A DNA stretch of 64,000 bases from Ereboglobus sp. (GCA_029974595.1 JARKRC010000058.1:60754-124753); one strand, 5' to 3'. Positions 52,752 to 62,081 are shown, counted from the stretch's first letter. Translations and numbers: made by a program. The notes: a model not told the origin generated them from the letters alone.

Positions 52752-53936
52752 ATGAAAATCCCCCGCTTGATATCTTTGTGTTTCGTGCTTCCGGTTGCCT
52801 GTACCCTTTTGTTGCGTGCCGGCGCCACGGACAAAATTTACAAAAATGATTCGCCAAAGTATCGCGCTGAGATTGAGGGTGCCGATTACATTCGCGTCCG
52901 CACCGGAGGCGTGCCCGCTTCGATGCACGTTGAAAGTAAAACGATTCTTGAAATCAAAGGCATGAAAGCCGTGCGTGAATTTCTTGAGCCATTGGAGCTT
53001 TTTTCACCCAAACAGTACGCGACCCAATGCAATTGCCACGGTGATCCCACAATAGAAATCTACCGGGATAAAAAGTTAATCACATCGCTTGCGATACAAC
53101 ACAGCGTCGCGTTGGGTTGGCCGGATAGATGGCCTGCCCAGATGGTCCTTCCGAACATGACCATATTCGACAAATTGAATGAAGAAATGGCTGCGAAAGG
53201 GTTTCCTCAATATAAAGAGGAGATGGCGCGCAACCGGCGGATGATGGAGGAATATATTAAAAGTGAGGAAGCCCTTAAAAAGGGCGAAGCGCCGATACAG
53301 AAACTGGCGAGAGCCATGTCATTTGGATCTTCTGAATGGGATCCGTTTATTCCCATGCCGGGACTGCTCAGTTACAGGGACAAGGATTTTGACCAAATCA
53401 CTTTTGCGCTGGAACAGCCTTGGACGAATGTGATCGATCCCCGAGATCTGGAAAAATCGCGTGAAGCTATTCGCGGGAGTTATGCAGCAAACGGCGAGTT
53501 TCTCGTAGAGGCATTTCCCATCACGATCGGCGATGTAATAATACAATGGATTGTGACAAAAAAGAGGCAGGATAACCTTGGTTTTATCTATCATGCGTAC
53601 ATGTTCATTTTTACATCAAAAAACATGGTTACCATCAGCATCATGTGCCAGGAGCGCGGCACGACGGGAATGCGCGAAGCCATCGTGAATCTGGTCAATA
53701 TTAAAAGTGCTCAAGATGCGGGCAAGCCGGCTGAGGAAGCTTATCTCAAAATGCGCGACCCTTATGACGCCAACCATGATAAAGGTGCGCTCTATATGGA
53801 TTCGGATGACAGAAAGTGGGACGCCGGGCTGCCCGATCATCCACTTTCACGCGCTCGCCGCAAAATGCAGGCGATCATGGACGGCCTTGCAATGACCGAG
53901 GATATAAAGAAAAACGCGCTTTTTATAAAAAAATGA
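52752..53936 (+). CDS. Secreted protein of unknown function
   Basis: The protein has 394 residues from the ATG giving MKIPRLISLCFVLPVACTLL; upstream in-frame codons to 52695 do not resemble a signal. A type I signal peptide with cleavage near RAGA-TDK is clear. The mature protein has no family I recognise. It has a CNCHGDPTIEIY segment with paired cysteines and a charged middle (EEMARNRRMMEEYIKSEEAL). A mixed alpha/beta C-terminal half contains WIVTKKRQDNLGFIYHAYMF. Base composition is lower in GC than in the neighbours, which may indicate separate ancestry. Confidence 0.75.
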   Translation: MKIPRLISLCFVLPVACTLLLRAGATDKIYKNDSPKYRAEIEGADYIRVRTGGVPASMHVESKTILEIKGMKAVREFLEPLELFSPKQYATQCNCHGDPTIEIYRDKKLITSLAIQHSVALGWPDRWPAQMVLPNMTIFDKLNEEMAAKGFPQYKEEMARNRRMMEEYIKSEEALKKGEAPIQKLARAMSFGSSEWDPFIPMPGLLSYRDKDFDQITFALEQPWTNVIDPRDLEKSREAIRGSYAANGEFLVEAFPITIGDVIIQWIVTKKRQDNLGFIYHAYMFIFTSKNMVTISIMCQERGTTGMREAIVNLVNIKSAQDAGKPAEEAYLKMRDPYDANHDKGALYMDSDDRKWDAGLPDHPLSRARRKMQAIMDGLAMTEDIKKNALFIKK

Positions 53937-54017
53937 GAAGACACTACTCTGCCAGCGCTGTTGCCACCGCGCAAGTTTTGCGCTCCTGGCGAATGGCTTC
54001 CGCCCCCTTGGTCTTTC

Positions 54018-54434
54018 TTACTCCCCGATGATTTTTATCAGGGCGCGTTTGCGGCGGAGGCCGTCGAGCTCGTAATAGAAAATCTGCTCCCACGGGCCGA
54101 AATCGAGCTTACCTTGCGTCACGGCGACAACGACCTCGCGTCCCATGATCGTGCGTTTCAAATGCGCGTCGGCATTGTCCTCGGCGCCGTTGTGCGCGTA
54201 TTGCTCATGAGGTTTTTCCGGCGCGAGTTTTTCGAGCCACTGTTCAAAATCGGAGTGCAGCCCCGATTCGTCGTCATTGATGAAGACGCTTGCGGTGATG
54301 TGCATCGTATTTACGAGGCACAGGCCTTCGCGGATGCCGCTTTCGCGCAGGGCTTCCTGGACTTGCGGGGTGATGTTCACAAGCCCGCGACGGCGGGGTA
54401 TCTCGAACCAGAGTTCTTTGCGGTGGGATTTCAT
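54018..54434 (-). CDS. YjbQ/UPF0047-family protein
   Basis: A 138-residue protein of the YjbQ (UPF0047) family, some members of which show weak thiamine-phosphate synthase activity. Conserved segments: [36 protein letters not shown] and [20 protein letters not shown]. Metal-binding His positions lie in TMHITAS and DAHLKR. Length is normal. It is convergent with the unknown secreted gene. Cellular role in this organism is not evident. Confidence 0.93.
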   Translation of the reverse strand: MKSHRKELWFEIPRRRGLVNITPQVQEALRESGIREGLCLVNTMHITASVFINDDESGLHSDFEQWLEKLAPEKPHEQYAHNGAEDNADAHLKRTIMGREVVVAVTQGKLDFGPWEQIFYYELDGLRRKRALIKIIGE

Positions 54435-54531
54435 GACGCGGATGAAAACGACTCCGCCATGTCCCGCAACCGGGCTTTTAGGAAAAACGTTTTTTTGAGG
54501 GGCGTTTCGATCCTCGCGTAAAACGAGGCGG

Positions 54532-55845
54532 TTATTGCTTCGATTTTCCGTTTTTGGCGCGCGGGGCGTTTCCGTCCGCGGCGTCCGGGGGCTCCGTCGG
54601 TTGCGACACGACGGGCTGGCCGGACATTTTGACGCGGTAGCGGAGGAGCGCTTCCAGGAAATAATAATCCGCGTAGTTCAGCGGCACGTCCACTTCGCTG
54701 TTTTTCGGGAAATGCGTGACGGAGTGCATCAGGATGAAGCCGCCGTTTTCGCCGGCCTTGGCGCGATAGGCGGGCGATGAGAGCGAGAGGAGCTGGCGGC
54801 GCGCGGTGTCGAGATACCACTTGGAGAGTTTCGCATCCACATAGTCGCTGAGCTCGATGAGCGCGGAGGCCATGATCGCGGCGGAAGAGGCGTCGCGCGG
54901 GGCGTTGGGGATGTCGGGGGCGTCGAAATCCCAGTAGGGGACTTTGTCGGCGGGGAGCCTGTTGTGATTGAGGAGAAAGAAGGCGATTTTTTTGGCCTGT
55001 TCGAGATACGCCGGGTTGCGCGTGTCGCGATACATGAGCGTGAAGCCGTAGAGCCCCCACGCCTGTCCGCGCGCCCATGCCGACCAGTTGGCATAACCCT
55101 GCGCGGTGTGGCGGCGGATGATCGCGCCGGTGGACGGATCGTAATCGACGAGATGAAAGCTGCTGCCGTCGTCGCGGAAATGATTCGCGAGCGTGGTCTG
55201 GGCGTGGCGGATGGAGATTTCCCGATAACGGGGATCGGCGGATTCGCGCGTGGCCCAGTTGAGGAGTTCGAGGTTCATCATGTTGTCGATGATGACGGGG
55301 TGCGTCCATTGGCCGCTGCTCCACGAGCGGATGACGCCTGCGTAGGGATTGAAGCGCGAGGCGAGCGAGCGCGAGCCTTGAAGCAGGACGTCGCGGTAGG
55401 CGGCGTCGCGGGTGAGGCGGTAGCCGTTGCCGTAACTGCAATAGAGCATGAAGCCGATGTCGTGGTGGCCGGTGAAGTCCTTGATTTTTTCGAGGCGCGC
55501 GGTGTAGGCGCGGGCGGCGTCGCGCCATTTGGCGTCGCCGGTGTATTCATAAAGATACCAGAGCGAACCCGGGAAAAAACCGCTCGTCCATCCGGTGTCG
55601 CGGACGCAAAAGAGCTGGCCGTCCCTGATGCTGTGCGGGAAAGGACGGTCGCTTTCCCATGCGCCGGAGGCTTTGAGCGTGTCGAGGAGTTGCGTGTATT
55701 GCCGAGCGGCGATGTCAAAGTTTTCGCGGAGGAGTTCTTCCATGTTTTCTTCGGCCTTTTGTGCGGATGACGGAGAGCTGATGAAGACTGACGTGCAGAT
55801 GGCGGCGATGGCAGCGAGGAGGCGGGTGTGTTTTCGGAGTGTCAT
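54532..55845 (-). CDS. Unsaturated glucuronyl hydrolase-like protein, family GH88
   Basis: The protein has 437 residues from [20 protein letters not shown], which forms a signal peptide ending near SPSSA. The (alpha/alpha)6 barrel carries the GH88 motifs [28 protein letters not shown] (Asp) and [15 protein letters not shown] (Asp), then [20 protein letters not shown]. The family cleaves unsaturated uronyl residues left by polysaccharide lyases, with periplasmic action expected here. The C-terminal extension ([19 protein letters not shown]) is low in complexity. It is separated from the main locus by three genes and may belong to it functionally. Confidence 0.92.
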   Translation of the reverse strand: MTLRKHTRLLAAIAAICTSVFISSPSSAQKAEENMEELLRENFDIAARQYTQLLDTLKASGAWESDRPFPHSIRDGQLFCVRDTGWTSGFFPGSLWYLYEYTGDAKWRDAARAYTARLEKIKDFTGHHDIGFMLYCSYGNGYRLTRDAAYRDVLLQGSRSLASRFNPYAGVIRSWSSGQWTHPVIIDNMMNLELLNWATRESADPRYREISIRHAQTTLANHFRDDGSSFHLVDYDPSTGAIIRRHTAQGYANWSAWARGQAWGLYGFTLMYRDTRNPAYLEQAKKIAFFLLNHNRLPADKVPYWDFDAPDIPNAPRDASSAAIMASALIELSDYVDAKLSKWYLDTARRQLLSLSSPAYRAKAGENGGFILMHSVTHFPKNSEVDVPLNYADYYFLEALLRYRVKMSGQPVVSQPTEPPDAADGNAPRAKNGKSKQ

Positions 55846-55995
55846 GATGAGGTTGATGAGCGCTGTTCTTGTGGTGTTAAATTGTGCGGATGGCACGGGT
55901 AAAAGCACAAGGCGCGAAACGCATGTCCCGTGACGGTGCGATGCGTGTGTGTGTTTGCGCTTTGCGGTGTGGCCGGCGGCAAGGTTGGCGGCATG

Positions 55996-56997
55996 TCATT
56001 CGGATTTGAGGGTGCGGCTCATGAGGTCGGCGACGGTTTGACCGGGGTGTTTTTGAGCGAAGAGCACGGCGTGGATTTCGTCGAGAAGCGGGGTGTTGGA
56101 GATGCCGCGTTTGGCGCAGAGTTCGGCGATGGATTGGGTGGTTTTGTAACCTTCGATGACGCTGTGGCTGGAGGAAATGAGTTCCTCGGGGGCGCGGTTT
56201 TCGGCGAGGCGCTGGCCGAAGGCGCGGTTGCGGCTCCATGAGCCGTAGCTGGTGGCGATGAGGTCGCCGAAGCCGCTGAGGCCGTAGAAGGTTTCGGGGC
56301 GCGCGCCGAGTTTCTGCCCGATGCGGATCATTTCGGCGAGAGCGCGGGTGAGGAGCGCGGCCTTGACATTGTCGCCGCAGCGGAGCCCGTCGCATGCGCC
56401 GGCTGCGATGGCGTAAACGTTTTTGAGGGCTCCGCCGAGTTCGACGCCCGCGACGTCATCGCTTGTGTAGATGCGGAGTGCCGCGCTGCTCATGGCGGCC
56501 TGGACTTCGGCTGCGCGGTCACAGGCATGCGAGACTGCCAAAACCATGGCGGCGAGTTTGCCAAGGGCGACCTCCTCGGCGTTGGTCGGGCCGGAAAGTA
56601 TGCCCGCGCAAATGCCGGGGATTGTGGCGTTGATGATTTCGGTGGGGCGCAGGTGGGTGCCGGCCTCGATGCCCTTGGCGAGACTGATTACGAAGCGAAG
56701 CTGTGTTGAGAGCGAGAGGTTGTTTCGGATACGCAGGCACGTTTCACGAAGAGCCTGGGCGGGGCATGCGAGAAGCACGACCTCGGCTTCCATAAGCACG
56801 GGAGTGAGCTCGTGGCCGACCTGGACGCTTGGCGGGATTTTTATGCCCGGGAGATGTTCGGTGTTTTCCTGTTCCGAAGACAGGGCGAGCGCCTGTTCGA
56901 AACGGCGAGGCATCAAGGTGACCGGGTGCCCGAGGCGGCTGAGATGCATGGCGAATGCCGTACCCCAGGCGCCAGCACCGATAACGACAAAATTCAT
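55996..56997 (-). CDS. gpsA: NAD(P)-dependent glycerol-3-phosphate dehydrogenase
   Basis: A 333-residue cytoplasmic enzyme that makes sn-glycerol 3-phosphate for phospholipids. The NAD-binding loop is VVIGAGAWGTAFAMHLSRLG. The conserved GILSGPTNAEEVALGKLAAM, ELGGALKNVYAIAAGACDGL and GLSGFGDLIATSYGSWSRNR segments follow in order. The length is normal. It lies 116 bases downstream of alaS in the same strand. Confidence 0.96.
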   Translation of the reverse strand: MNFVVIGAGAWGTAFAMHLSRLGHPVTLMPRRFEQALALSSEQENTEHLPGIKIPPSVQVGHELTPVLMEAEVVLLACPAQALRETCLRIRNNLSLSTQLRFVISLAKGIEAGTHLRPTEIINATIPGICAGILSGPTNAEEVALGKLAAMVLAVSHACDRAAEVQAAMSSAALRIYTSDDVAGVELGGALKNVYAIAAGACDGLRCGDNVKAALLTRALAEMIRIGQKLGARPETFYGLSGFGDLIATSYGSWSRNRAFGQRLAENRAPEELISSSHSVIEGYKTTQSIAELCAKRGISNTPLLDEIHAVLFAQKHPGQTVADLMSRTLKSE

Positions 56998-57113
56998 AGG
57001 TCGAAGAAGGTAGGAATTTATGTCGATGAATGAAGTAGAAATTTACGCGAAATGAGAAAGGAGATTCCGCATCAAAGGATGGTAAAGATTCCCGGAGCCT
57101 GCTCCCGGGATCC

Positions 57114-60100
57114 TTACTTAAAAACCTCGGCGAGCTTTGCGGCTGCCTTTCCTCCGCCCATCGCGAAGTCGGGTTTGCCTCCGCCTTTGCCGTCGAGTTT
57201 TGCGCAGAGTTCGCTCACGAGTTTGCCCGCTTGGAGCCCGGCTTTGTTTGCGGCGGGAGAACAGAAGACGACAACGGAAACCTTGTCGGAACCGAAAGCG
57301 GCGCCGAGTTTCACCACGCCTTCGCCGAGCTTGGCGAGGATCTGGCTGCCGATGCTGCGGAGCGCGTCGGGCGAATCGGTTTCGACCACGGCGCTGACTT
57401 GCTTGAGTCCGCCGTCGAGCGCGACGGCTTTGGCTGCGAGCTCGGAGGCGAGACTGGCGGCGGCGCGCTGTTCGTGGGCTTTGAGTTTCTTCTCGGTGTC
57501 GGTTTTGTTCGCCAGCATCGCGTCGAGTTTTTTGAGGACATCCTGCGGGCCGGCCTGAATGCGGGAGCCGAGTTCCTTGAGGAGTGTTTCGTGCGCGGCG
57601 CTGAGCGCGTAGGCGGGCGTTCCGGCGACGGCTTCGATGCGGCGCGTTCCGGCGGCGATGGCGCTTTCGACGGTGATTTTGAAGAGGCCGAGCTCGCCGG
57701 TTTGCGCGGTGTGCGTGCCGCCGCACAATTCCATCGAGTAGCCGTCGAGCGCGCCGGGGACGCCGCCGATCTGGACGACGCGAACGATGTCGCCGTATTT
57801 GTCGCCGAAGAACTGGTTGATGTCCTTGCGCGCGGAGATGTCGGCGTGCGCGACTTCGGTGGCGCTCACCGTGGCGTTTTCGAGGATGCGCTCATTGACG
57901 AGGTTTTCGATTTCGTGGAGTTGCGCGGGTTTGACCTGCTCGAAATGCGCGAAGTCGAAGCGCAGCGCATCGGGATGCACGGACGAGCCGGCCTGGCGGA
58001 CGTGTCCCCCTAAAACTTTTCGCAGCGCCCAGTGGAGAAGATGCGTGGCGGTGTGGTGCCTCTGGATACCACGGCGGCGGGCGAGGTCGGGGGAAAGAGT
58101 GAAGGGTGAAGAGTGAAGAGTGAAAGCTCCGGCGTCGGTCGCTTTTTCCAATTCGTGGAGATGGCGGCCCGATTTGTCCTTGATGGTGTTTTTGATGGCG
58201 TGCGTTTTGCCGTCGAAGGAAATGCTGCCGGTGTCGCCGACCTGTCCGCCCATTTCGGCGTAGAAAGGCGTGCGGTCGAAAACGAGGTAGGTGGACTTTT
58301 CGGTGCGGACGATGTCGATGAGCGTCGCGGTTTGCGGCGCGGGCTCGGCGTTGTGCTGCGTGTGTGTGTAGTCGAAGCCGGTGAAAACGGTCGCGGCGTG
58401 CGTGGCGGTGTTGTCGTCGGATGAGACTTCGATGATTTCCTTTTTCTGCGCGGCGCGGGCGCGGGCGCGCTGAGCTTCCATTTCGGTTTCAAAACCGGCG
58501 GTGTCCACGGTCAGGCCGCGCTCGGCGGCGAGAAGTTCCGTCATGTCGAGCGGGAAGCCGTAGGTGTCGTAGAGTTCGAAGGCGACAGCGCCAGGGATGA
58601 TGTTCCGGGGAGCGCACGCGTCTCGCGTGCTCGGCTCGGCGTCCCGCCGAGCCGTTTCGGTGACGACAACATCTGGCGTCCAAATAAACGGATACTCCTG
58701 ATCGGGCGCGACGATGTTATCGTTGCGCGGATTGTTGAGGATATAGTTGAATTTTTCACGAAGATCGGGCTCGGACCGTATGAGACGGTCGTAGCTTTCC
58801 TTATCCCATACCGGGCCGGTGCTGTTTGTGAGTTTGTTGATTTCGTGCGCTGTAAACGATTTCAACGAATGCAGGATATCCGTGAGCGTGTGAAACTGGG
58901 TTTGCCCCTCGGGCAATTGGCCTTTGGGGCTCGGCTCAATGAGGAAGTGCACGTGGTCGGGCATCACGCACGCGATGTAGAGATGGTAACGATTCTGATT
59001 GTGGCCAAAGGCAAGACTATCGAGGACGATGCGGCGTGCCGCTTCGGAGAGGATGGCGCGTTTGTGAGTTGAAAAGGTGACGTGGTATTTGCCCCAAGGG
59101 CGTTCGAAGTGCGGGAGGTTGCGTTTGGTGTAGCGGACATCGCGGGTGGCGCCGGGCGTGACGCCCGGCGCAGCACGCGGGACGCGTGCGCTCCCCGGAA
59201 TGTTTTCCAGAAGAGGAGCGACTGCCTGGTTGAAAACGGCGATGCCGCGATCAAGCGTTTTGCCGAAGGCTTCCTCTTCGCTGTGGATGACGCGTTCGAT
59301 GAGTTGCTGCTGTTGTTTCAATTCGGGAAACACATCCCCGAGGGAGGCGACGACGGCGGGGACGAGTTTCGCGAAGAATCCGGTCGCGAGGCCGAGGTCT
59401 TTGCGTCCGTAGAGAATACCGCGGCGGAGGATGCGGCGGATGACGTAGTTGCGGCCTTCGTTGCTGGGGAGAATGCCGTCGGCGATGGCGCAGCTCACGG
59501 TGCGGGCGTGGTCGGCGAGGACGCGGAAGGCGATGTCGGTGCGCTGCTGTTCGCTGAGATTTTCGCGCGATGTCGGAACGGTGCCGGCGTAGGTTTTGCC
59601 GGAGAGCGCGGCGATGGAGCGGAAGAGGTCGGTGAAGACGTCGGCGTTGTAGTTGGAAGGCTCGGGGGTGAAGTCGGTGAAGCCTTTCGTCGTGGCGTAA
59701 ATGCCGGCGACGCGCTCGAAGCCCATGCCGGTGTCAACGTGTTTTGCGGGGAGGTTGGCGAAGGTGCCGTCGGCTTGCGCGGCGAACTGGATGAAGACGT
59801 GGTTCCAGATTTCGATGCAGCGCGGTGAGCTGGAGTTGACGAGCGCGCGGCCCGCGGCTTCGTCGTCGTCGGGGAGGAGGTTGAAATGGATTTCGGAGCA
59901 GGGACCGCAGGGGCCGGTGTCGCCCATCATCCAGAAATTGTCCTTTTTGTTTCCGTTGACGATGTGGATGGCCGGGTCGAGTCCGGCGTCGGTGAAGAGC
60001 TTGGCCCAGATGTCGTAGGCCTCCTGGTCGAAGGAGGCGGGATCGTTTTTGGTTTTGTCGGGGGAATAGACGGTGGCGAAAAGGCGCTTGGCGGGGATGC

Positions 60101-60485
60101 CCCAGACTTTGGTGAGGAGCTCCCAGCCCCAGGTGAGGGATTCCTTTTTGAAGTAATCGCCGAACGACCAGTTGCCGAGCATCTCGAACATGGTGTGGTG
60201 GTAGGTGTCGAAGCCGACGTCATCGAGGTCGTTGTGCTTGCCGCCGGCGCGGATGCATTTCTGGGTGTCGGCGGCGCGGGTGTCGGACGCGGGGCGGAGG
60301 GTGTTGGGCCGGTGGGCGGCGTCGGGTTTGCGTTCGTTGAGGAAGATGGGGACGAACTGGTTCATGCCGGCGTTGGTGAACAGCAGGCCGGGCGAGTCGG
60401 GCAGGAGCGAGGACGATGCGACGATGCTGTGCTGGTGACTGGCGAAGAAGTCGAGGAAGCTTTGGCGGATTTGCGAGGACGTCAT
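57114..60485 (-). CDS. alaS: Alanyl-tRNA synthetase with an in-frame RAYT transposase insert
   Basis: AlaRS charges tRNA-Ala. The start is the ATG giving MTSSQIRQSFLDFFASHQHS. The uninterrupted frame has 1123 residues against about 870-930 expected. The excess is a 200-residue block (about 429-628) between LLENI and IPGAVAFELYDTYGFPLDMT. The block is a REP-associated tyrosine transposase bounded by translated REP hairpins. All AlaRS hallmarks outside it are intact: LLFTNAGMNQFVPIFL, GDTGPCGPCSEIHFNLLP, GFERVAGIYATTKGFTDF, the editing-site HHTATHLLHWALRK (about 811) and ELCGGTHTAQTGELG (about 921). The insert is exactly 600 nt with no stop. It lies in the loop before the conserved LYDTYGFP helix of the tRNA-recognition region, a place where an insertion might be tolerated. 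Whether the protein works with the insert is unknown. Confidence 0.93.
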   Translation of the reverse strand: MTSSQIRQSFLDFFASHQHSIVASSSLLPDSPGLLFTNAGMNQFVPIFLNERKPDAAHRPNTLRPASDTRAADTQKCIRAGGKHNDLDDVGFDTYHHTMFEMLGNWSFGDYFKKESLTWGWELLTKVWGIPAKRLFATVYSPDKTKNDPASFDQEAYDIWAKLFTDAGLDPAIHIVNGNKKDNFWMMGDTGPCGPCSEIHFNLLPDDDEAAGRALVNSSSPRCIEIWNHVFIQFAAQADGTFANLPAKHVDTGMGFERVAGIYATTKGFTDFTPEPSNYNADVFTDLFRSIAALSGKTYAGTVPTSRENLSEQQRTDIAFRVLADHARTVSCAIADGILPSNEGRNYVIRRILRRGILYGRKDLGLATGFFAKLVPAVVASLGDVFPELKQQQQLIERVIHSEEEAFGKTLDRGIAVFNQAVAPLLENIPGSARVPRAAPGVTPGATRDVRYTKRNLPHFERPWGKYHVTFSTHKRAILSEAARRIVLDSLAFGHNQNRYHLYIACVMPDHVHFLIEPSPKGQLPEGQTQFHTLTDILHSLKSFTAHEINKLTNSTGPVWDKESYDRLIRSEPDLREKFNYILNNPRNDNIVAPDQEYPFIWTPDVVVTETARRDAEPSTRDACAPRNIIPGAVAFELYDTYGFPLDMTELLAAERGLTVDTAGFETEMEAQRARARAAQKKEIIEVSSDDNTATHAATVFTGFDYTHTQHNAEPAPQTATLIDIVRTEKSTYLVFDRTPFYAEMGGQVGDTGSISFDGKTHAIKNTIKDKSGRHLHELEKATDAGAFTLHSSPFTLSPDLARRRGIQRHHTATHLLHWALRKVLGGHVRQAGSSVHPDALRFDFAHFEQVKPAQLHEIENLVNERILENATVSATEVAHADISARKDINQFFGDKYGDIVRVVQIGGVPGALDGYSMELCGGTHTAQTGELGLFKITVESAIAAGTRRIEAVAGTPAYALSAAHETLLKELGSRIQAGPQDVLKKLDAMLANKTDTEKKLKAHEQRAAASLASELAAKAVALDGGLKQVSAVVETDSPDALRSIGSQILAKLGEGVVKLGAAFGSDKVSVVVFCSPAANKAGLQAGKLVSELCAKLDGKGGGKPDFAMGGGKAAAKLAEVFK
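58602..58654 (+). repeat. REP end of the alaS insert (low-coordinate side)
   Basis: gttccggggagcgcacgcg begins the arm. The first hairpin is gcacgcg-tct-cgcgtgc and the second is cggctcggcg-tcc-cgccgagccg. Translated in the AlaRS frame it gives RRDAEPSTRDACAPRN. Confidence 0.85.
59149..59201 (-). repeat. REP end of the alaS insert (high-coordinate side)
   Basis: Read on the minus strand it begins attccggggagcgcacgcg, with hairpins gcacgcg-tcc-cgcgtgc and gccgggcgt-ca-cgcccggc. Translated in the AlaRS frame it gives GSARVPRAAPGVTPGA. The first 30 bases match the other end at 28 positions; the second hairpin differs between ends. Confidence 0.85.
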
Positions 60486-60507
60486 GTTATGCGAAAGATT
60501 TTTTTGG

Positions 60508-60540
60508 TTCACCACGGAGGCACGGAGGACACGGAGGTCG
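60508..60540 (+). repeat. Left repeat of the GxxExxY cassette
   Basis: ttcaccacggaggcacggag is followed by gacacggaggtcg. The first 20 bases match, inverted, the repeat at 60937-60956 at 19 positions. It lies 23 bases upstream of the alaS ATG (on the minus strand), so it forms part of the alaS leader. Confidence 0.82.
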
Positions 60541-60551
60541 GAATAAGTTTT

Positions 60552-60929
60552 TTAGAGCGAAAGGCGTTGAATGCCGTCGCGGAGGAGGGGCGTGTTGAAG
60601 TTGATGAGGAGCGCGGTTTTGATGTTGGTGAGACGCAGGTAGGTGAGCGTTTGTGCGGTGTGAATTGGCGCAAGACGATCGACGGATTTTAGTTCAAGGA
60701 TGAGTTCGTTGTTGATGACGAAGTCGAGCCGGTAGGCGTCGTTGACGGTTTCGCCCCTGTATTTGATGGGCAGGATTTTTTGTTGTTCGAAGGGAATGTT
60801 CAAGTGGCGAAGCTCAATGGCGAGGCAGGTTTCGTAGGTTGATTCGAGAAGCCCGGGGCCGAGGTGCTTGTGCACGGCGATTGCCGCTCCAATCACCCGG
60901 CCTGCGAGATCTTCTTTTTCCAAACTCAT
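60552..60929 (-). CDS. GxxExxY protein (PDDEXK-type nuclease fold)
   Basis: A 125-residue protein of the GxxExxY family (PDDEXK_3). The name motif is in LGPGLLESTYETCLAIEL. The nuclease-like core is YRLDFVINNELILELKSVD, with Asp, Glu and Lys in the D-E-x-K arrangement. HTAQTLTYLRLTNIKTALLI and NFNTPLLRDGIQRL complete the family pattern. No biological role is established for this family. It is the only gene between inverted accacggag repeats. The start MSLEKEDL overlaps the inner edge of the right repeat region. Confidence 0.92.
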   Translation of the reverse strand: MSLEKEDLAGRVIGAAIAVHKHLGPGLLESTYETCLAIELRHLNIPFEQQKILPIKYRGETVNDAYRLDFVINNELILELKSVDRLAPIHTAQTLTYLRLTNIKTALLINFNTPLLRDGIQRLSL

Positions 60930-60936
60930 GTCCGGA

Positions 60937-60956
60937 CTCCGTGTCTCCGTGGTGAA
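60937..60956 (-). repeat. Right repeat of the GxxExxY cassette
   Basis: On the plus strand it reads ctccgtgtctccgtggtgaa, the reverse complement of 60508-60527 except at one base. It lies between the GxxExxY start and the leuB stop. Confidence 0.8.
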
Positions 60957-60968
60957 TAATAAAAATCG

Positions 60969-62081
60969 TCAGAGATTCGCGATGATGGCGTCGGCCATTT
61001 GTTTGGTGCCGACGCTGGGGCGGCCGAAGGCGATGTCGCCGGTGCGAATGCCGTCCTGCGTGACGGTTTTGCGGACGGCGGCTTCGATTTTTTGCGCGAG
61101 CTGCTCCTCGCCAAAACTGTGGCGGAGCATCAGCGCGCCGCTGAGGACTTGGGCGCACGGATTCGCGATGCCCTTGCCGGCGATGTCGGGCGCGGTGCCG
61201 CCTGCGGGTTCGTAGAGGCCGAAGGGCAGGCCGAGCGAGTTTTTGCCGGTGCCGAGCGAGGCCGAGGAGAGCATTCCGAGCGAGCCGCAGATGACGGCCA
61301 TCTCGTCCGAGAGGATGTCGCCGAACATGATTTCGGTGAAGAGCACGTCGAACTGGTTCGGGTCGCGGGCGAGCTGCATCGCGGCGTTGTCCACATACAT
61401 GTGCGAGAGGGCGATGTCGGGGTGGTTTTTCCCGAAATAATCGGTGACGGTCTTGCGCCAGAGGACGGAGGTTTCGAGGACGTTGGCCTTGTCAACGGAG
61501 CAGACTTTTTTGCCGCGCGATTTTGCGGTGACGGCGGCTGTCTCGGCGATGCGCTCGATTTCGGAAACCTTATACACCATCGTGTCGCAGGCCTGGAGTT
61601 CGCCGTTTTCGAGGGCGATGGTCTGCTTGGGCTGGCCGAAGTAAATGCCGCCAGTGAGCTCGCGGATGCAGACGATGTCGATGCCGTTGGGGATGCGCTC
61701 GGTTTTCAGCGGCGAGGCGTCGGCGAGTTCGCGGTAGAGGAGGCCGGGGCGGATGTTGGCGAAGAGATTGAAGGCCTTGCGGAGCGGGAGGAGCGCGGCG
61801 CGCTCGGGCTGCTCCTTCGGGGGAAGTTTTTCCCATTTCGGGCCGCCGACGCTGCCGAAGAGGATGGCGTCGGATTCGCGGCAGAGGGCGAGCGTGGAAT
61901 CGGGGAGGGCTTTGCCGTGGTTGTCGATGCCGGCGCCGCCGACGTCGGCGATTTTGTAGGAGAGCGTGATGCCCGCAGGCTTGACGGCGTGTTCGAGGAC
62001 GCGAAGGGCCTCGGCCATGACTTCAGGCCCGATGTAGTCTCCGGGAAGGACGGCGAATGTGAGCGTTTTGTTGGTCGGCAT
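60969..62081 (-). CDS. leuB: 3-isopropylmalate dehydrogenase
   Basis: The protein has 370 residues from [20 protein letters not shown]; an upstream in-frame start at 62102 adds 7 residues. It oxidises and decarboxylates 3-isopropylmalate in leucine synthesis using NAD. Diagnostic parts: [36 protein letters not shown], the Arg/Tyr-containing [14 protein letters not shown], and [20 protein letters not shown] with the metal-binding aspartates. [11 protein letters not shown] of the family is here [11 protein letters not shown]. It stands alone here, apart from other leu genes. Confidence 0.95.
   Translation of the reverse strand: MPTNKTLTFAVLPGDYIGPEVMAEALRVLEHAVKPAGITLSYKIADVGGAGIDNHGKALPDSTLALCRESDAILFGSVGGPKWEKLPPKEQPERAALLPLRKAFNLFANIRPGLLYRELADASPLKTERIPNGIDIVCIRELTGGIYFGQPKQTIALENGELQACDTMVYKVSEIERIAETAAVTAKSRGKKVCSVDKANVLETSVLWRKTVTDYFGKNHPDIALSHMYVDNAAMQLARDPNQFDVLFTEIMFGDILSDEMAVICGSLGMLSSASLGTGKNSLGLPFGLYEPAGGTAPDIAGKGIANPCAQVLSGALMLRHSFGEEQLAQKIEAAVRKTVTQDGIRTGDIAFGRPSVGTKQMADAIIANL

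Larger units (their letters stand above)
58602..59201 (-). mobile_element. RAYT (Y1 transposase) with flanking inverted REPs, inserted in alaS
   Basis: The unit is exactly 600 bp. Its ends are 30-base inverted repeats matching at 28 positions (58602-58631 and 59172-59201), each forming a gcacgcg/cgcgtgc hairpin and followed inward by a second hairpin. The interior encodes a REP-associated tyrosine transposase: HFERPWGKYHVTFSTHKRAI, the HUH motif VMPDHVHFLIEP, HSLKSFTAHEINKLTNSTGP and SYDRLIRSEPDLREKFNYIL. There is no in-frame ATG before the HUH motif, so the domain would be made only as part of AlaRS. No target duplication is visible: flanks join as GAAAAC and ATCATCCCT. Confidence 0.85.
60508..60956 (-). 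mobile_element. Inverted-repeat-bounded GxxExxY cassette between leuB and alaS
   Basis: A 449-bp unit has accacggag-type inverted repeats at both ends and a single gene inside, almost the same size as the 439-bp S23 cassette in the atp operon. A gene-less related repeat stands at 21905-21939. No transposase is encoded. The bounds are seen; mobility is inferred. Confidence 0.55.

Noticed and set aside
54431..55528. Minus-strand 365-codon Arg/Pro-rich frame overlapping the GH88 gene
   Set aside because: Composition is typical of a frame-shifted shadow; the GH88 frame has clear family motifs over the same bases.
57114..60485. alaS as a broken pseudogene
   Set aside because: The frame is open over its whole length, all catalytic and editing motifs remain, and the insert is an exact multiple of three.
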